Assembly: GCA_944470555.2 (NCBI GenBank) | Contig: OX104134.1 | Span: forward strand, 71,480,678-71,544,677 | Reading direction: 5' to 3' | Origin: Heterobilharzia americana | Lineage: Eukaryota; Platyhelminthes; Trematoda; Strigeidida; Schistosomatidae | DNA length: 64,000 nt | In this document: one piece after another, positions 61,800-64,000 of the stretch | Numbering within the stretch: the first letter of the stretch is position 1 | Layout: each line of letters starts with the position of its first letter | Program-made: the position numbers and the translations under genes | The notes under the pieces: generated by a model | What the model was told of the DNA's origin: nothing | The model's input: only the letters and a program-made list of their open reading frames with translations | Databases searched by the model: none

Positions 61800-64000
61800 G
61801 TACGAGTTGAATGATAAAAAAAACGGAAACTGGTTGAAAGTTTTTGGATGTAATGAAAAGGTAGGGAGGAGGAATGAGCAAAAACTGAAATCATAATAAT
61901 CACTAAATGAAGATAATGCGTGGATACACCAACACCACTGACAATGATTATGAACAATGTCACCCATAGTCTCTAACCACTGGCGTCTGTTGTTACATGA
62001 AACCCAAATGGAAAGTCTAAATTTTCCTTCACCAACTAGACCAACAATCAAAGACTTCATACAATGATGCCATGTTTCAGTTTGGTCGTCTATAACCATT
62101 TCAACCCTGTACCGACATCAGACAACATTGTGTGACGTGGGAGACGACGACTAAGCATGTGTAACATATGTCCTGGCCATCGTAGTCGATGAAGGTTCAC
62201 AACCTCATCAACCGACTTTCCTCCTCTCCCCAAAATCCTACATTTGATTTCTGTATTACTGACGCGGTGACATCACGATACACAGCCTATGCGACGAAGG
62301 CGATGCTGTCCTCTTCCTTACTAATAATAATTATTATTATTACCACTTTATTCCGAACAACATGTTTTATACAGTGTGGAATTCTCAGAAAGTTCACGAC
62401 CAGAATAATATATTCATCTAAATGTTTACTGTACCCTAGTGATGTTGTTGACAGCACTATTACAGACAATAGCACTGAACAGTCAGCTAGTATTGGACAA
62501 GCTTCCGATCTAGAATTAAGGATGTACAGAAAATAGAAACATAAGTTTAGAGGTAACGGTTTATTCAGTCAATAAAAGAATCTGCCAATCAAGCTAAGCC
62601 TCAGATTAGTGAAACTTTGATAAATTTTCGTACAACGAAAAGTTCATTTCCTTCAAAATGTACATTTTTTCTTCTTTTTGTCATCTACTCGAAAAATGGC
62701 TAGCTAAAAACATTTTAGAACTGTACACGAGTAGATTCCACGTTTAGAAGACATAGTTGAATGATTGAAACAAGCTGAAAGGAAAGAACATTAAGTGTGT
62801 GTTAGGTGAGAAACTTTTGTACCTCAAGGTTCAAGTCGGCCGCCTTTAATAACTGTTTCAAAACCACATAGTAGAACAGAGAGAACTGTAGTGCAGTAAA
62901 CTTGACACTTAATAAACAATCGGATTTCACAGCGGTGCCATAAGAGATGTAAATTAAAAAAGTCAGGTGAACCCTTTTTATCCATGCAAAGATTTTGCCG
63001 GTTACGGACCCAACAGGGCTGATCAAACTTCCCAGAGTAGTGAAATGGTCAGCATGTCCAGTCATTTTATTCTCTATTGTTACATGAGACACTTTACAAG
63101 ACCAGCTGTTGAACAACGATTTGCTTTTAGGTGACAAAAACGCCTGCCAAACAATCAAGGTGTTCAGAAAACTTAATGTCTTGTCAGTTGTTTCCATAAC
63201 AGCGGTGTGTTATCTGAGTACTTTATATCTATCAAGGATTTTTCTGTGATAAGATCAATTCCTGTAACGTCACGTAAAGCCAGTAGACGAAAGGCAGACT
63301 TATATAAGTACCTCTATGATAAAGTTAAATAAGAATGGTGAGACGAACATCACTTGACGTACATAACTCATCTGATTATTCATTATAGCCTATAGTGTGC
63401 CTATGAGTGTTGGAGTACAGAGTGATGTACTTACTTGGCCCCCCATTGAATGAGAGACACTTCCATATAACCTCTCGACCAACGGAGTCAAGTATGACTT
63501 TCAAGTGGAGGAATATAAGAAATGTCGGACGTCAGTAAGTGTGCTTATGTTCCAGAAACTTATGACGAGTGAATACCTGGTCTATAAATCCACAACGAAG
63601 TAGGAAACCTGCCTCTTGCTCCCTAGCTCTACTACGACATCCAATAACTATAGAACCCGAAATTGTAAACACCATGTTCGTCAGGTAGACTCATCTGTGG
63701 TTATCTGAGAAGACTTGAGACCATCAGTGGTTGAGATCAGGTTGCAGGAATCATTCTACCTCCCATACACTGATTAACACCTCAGTTAATCTGAAATTAG
63801 TTCATCTGGCCTTAATGCTATTCCTTATTTCAGATTTCTAACAACTTTCTCGAATTCTGTAACCATTGTAGGCCCTATCTGGATGTTTTGCTAATGCTTT
63901 GAATGAATAGTGGGCCAACTAAATAGTAGTTGGAGGTCAGTTGAACTGTTCCTCAAAGTGCTCTCCATATCGTTCCAGTCATTTTCTTTAGGATTGAACT
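61800..64000 (-). mobile_element. LINE fossil, antisense, runs off the window
   Basis: On the minus strand from the window edge: RNDMESTLK-like and VTEFEKVVRNLK (63960-63860), RT region (63800-63250), FTTLGSLISPVGSVTGKIFAWIK (near 63010), KAADLNLEV (62820), then an interruption, then a CLRSIAFVA-like piece (about 62310-62290), KSVDEV-like and GHMLHML-like sequence (62220-62120), and KTWHHCMKSLIVGLVGEGKF with RRQWLETMGDIVHNH (62095-61930). This is the same family as 28.7-30.8 kb. It lacks the 3' flank boundary and contains stops. Confidence 0.75.
62325..62800. mobile_element. Unknown ~475-bp insertion in the LINE
   Basis: Between two consecutive parts of the LINE C-terminal region lies DNA not belonging to it, with an ATT/TAA-rich edge at about 62325-62342. 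It has one plus-strand open stretch (to 62536) but no recognisable motif. A direct repeat at both ends could not be established. Confidence 0.5.

Overview
The window looks like nuclear DNA of a blood fluke (family Schistosomatidae, most likely genus Schistosoma). The evidence is in the sequence: a very AT-rich background, tRNA-derived SINE copies that carry a hammerhead-ribozyme module of the SM-alpha type, RTE-like and other AP-endonuclease LINE fragments, a Penelope-like element, and one protein-coding locus that appears to be split by very short introns. I cannot name the species, and no prokaryotic or organellar feature is present.

Layout. 0.1-9.6 kb is AT-rich, non-coding DNA with scattered SINE copies, several as head-to-head inverted pairs. 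9.6-11.4 kb holds the 3' tail of an RTE LINE directly followed by a decayed Penelope-like element (reverse transcriptase with YIDD motif, then a decayed GIY-YIG region). 11.6-12.1 kb has a weak coding-like segment. 12.1-23.2 kb is mostly featureless, apart from a 78-bp perfect palindrome at 20.7 kb and one SINE. 23.3 kb has a MITE-like foldback element with an 8-bp duplication. 24.0-25.2 kb is an antisense RTE copy in which two pentanucleotide arrays have expanded. 28.7-30.8 kb is a sense LINE fossil (endonuclease then reverse transcriptase) with an internal deletion marked by a SINE.

The one convincing host gene lies at about 34.1-36.0 kb on the plus strand. It encodes a low-complexity Asn/Ser/Gln-rich protein with poly-Gln and poly-Ala tracts. 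The reading frame is restored by two proposed short introns (38 nt and about 73 nt), and the locus ends in a strong splice donor, so it continues beyond the 3' end of the last visible exon. I do not recognise the protein, and the visible part has no catalytic domain.

36-64 kb is mainly intron-like or intergenic DNA: three more MITE copies, SM-alpha copies at 38.3, 45.1 and 55.2-55.5 kb, other SINEs, a 5'-truncated RTE insertion with a 10-bp target duplication at 47.8-48.8 kb, and antisense LINE fragments at 46.4-47.0 kb and from 61.8 kb to the end. A few small ORFs (40.0, 41.8 and 57.5 kb) have coding-like composition but no recognisable identity. The mobile elements are all visibly broken; nothing here looks like an intact autonomous element.
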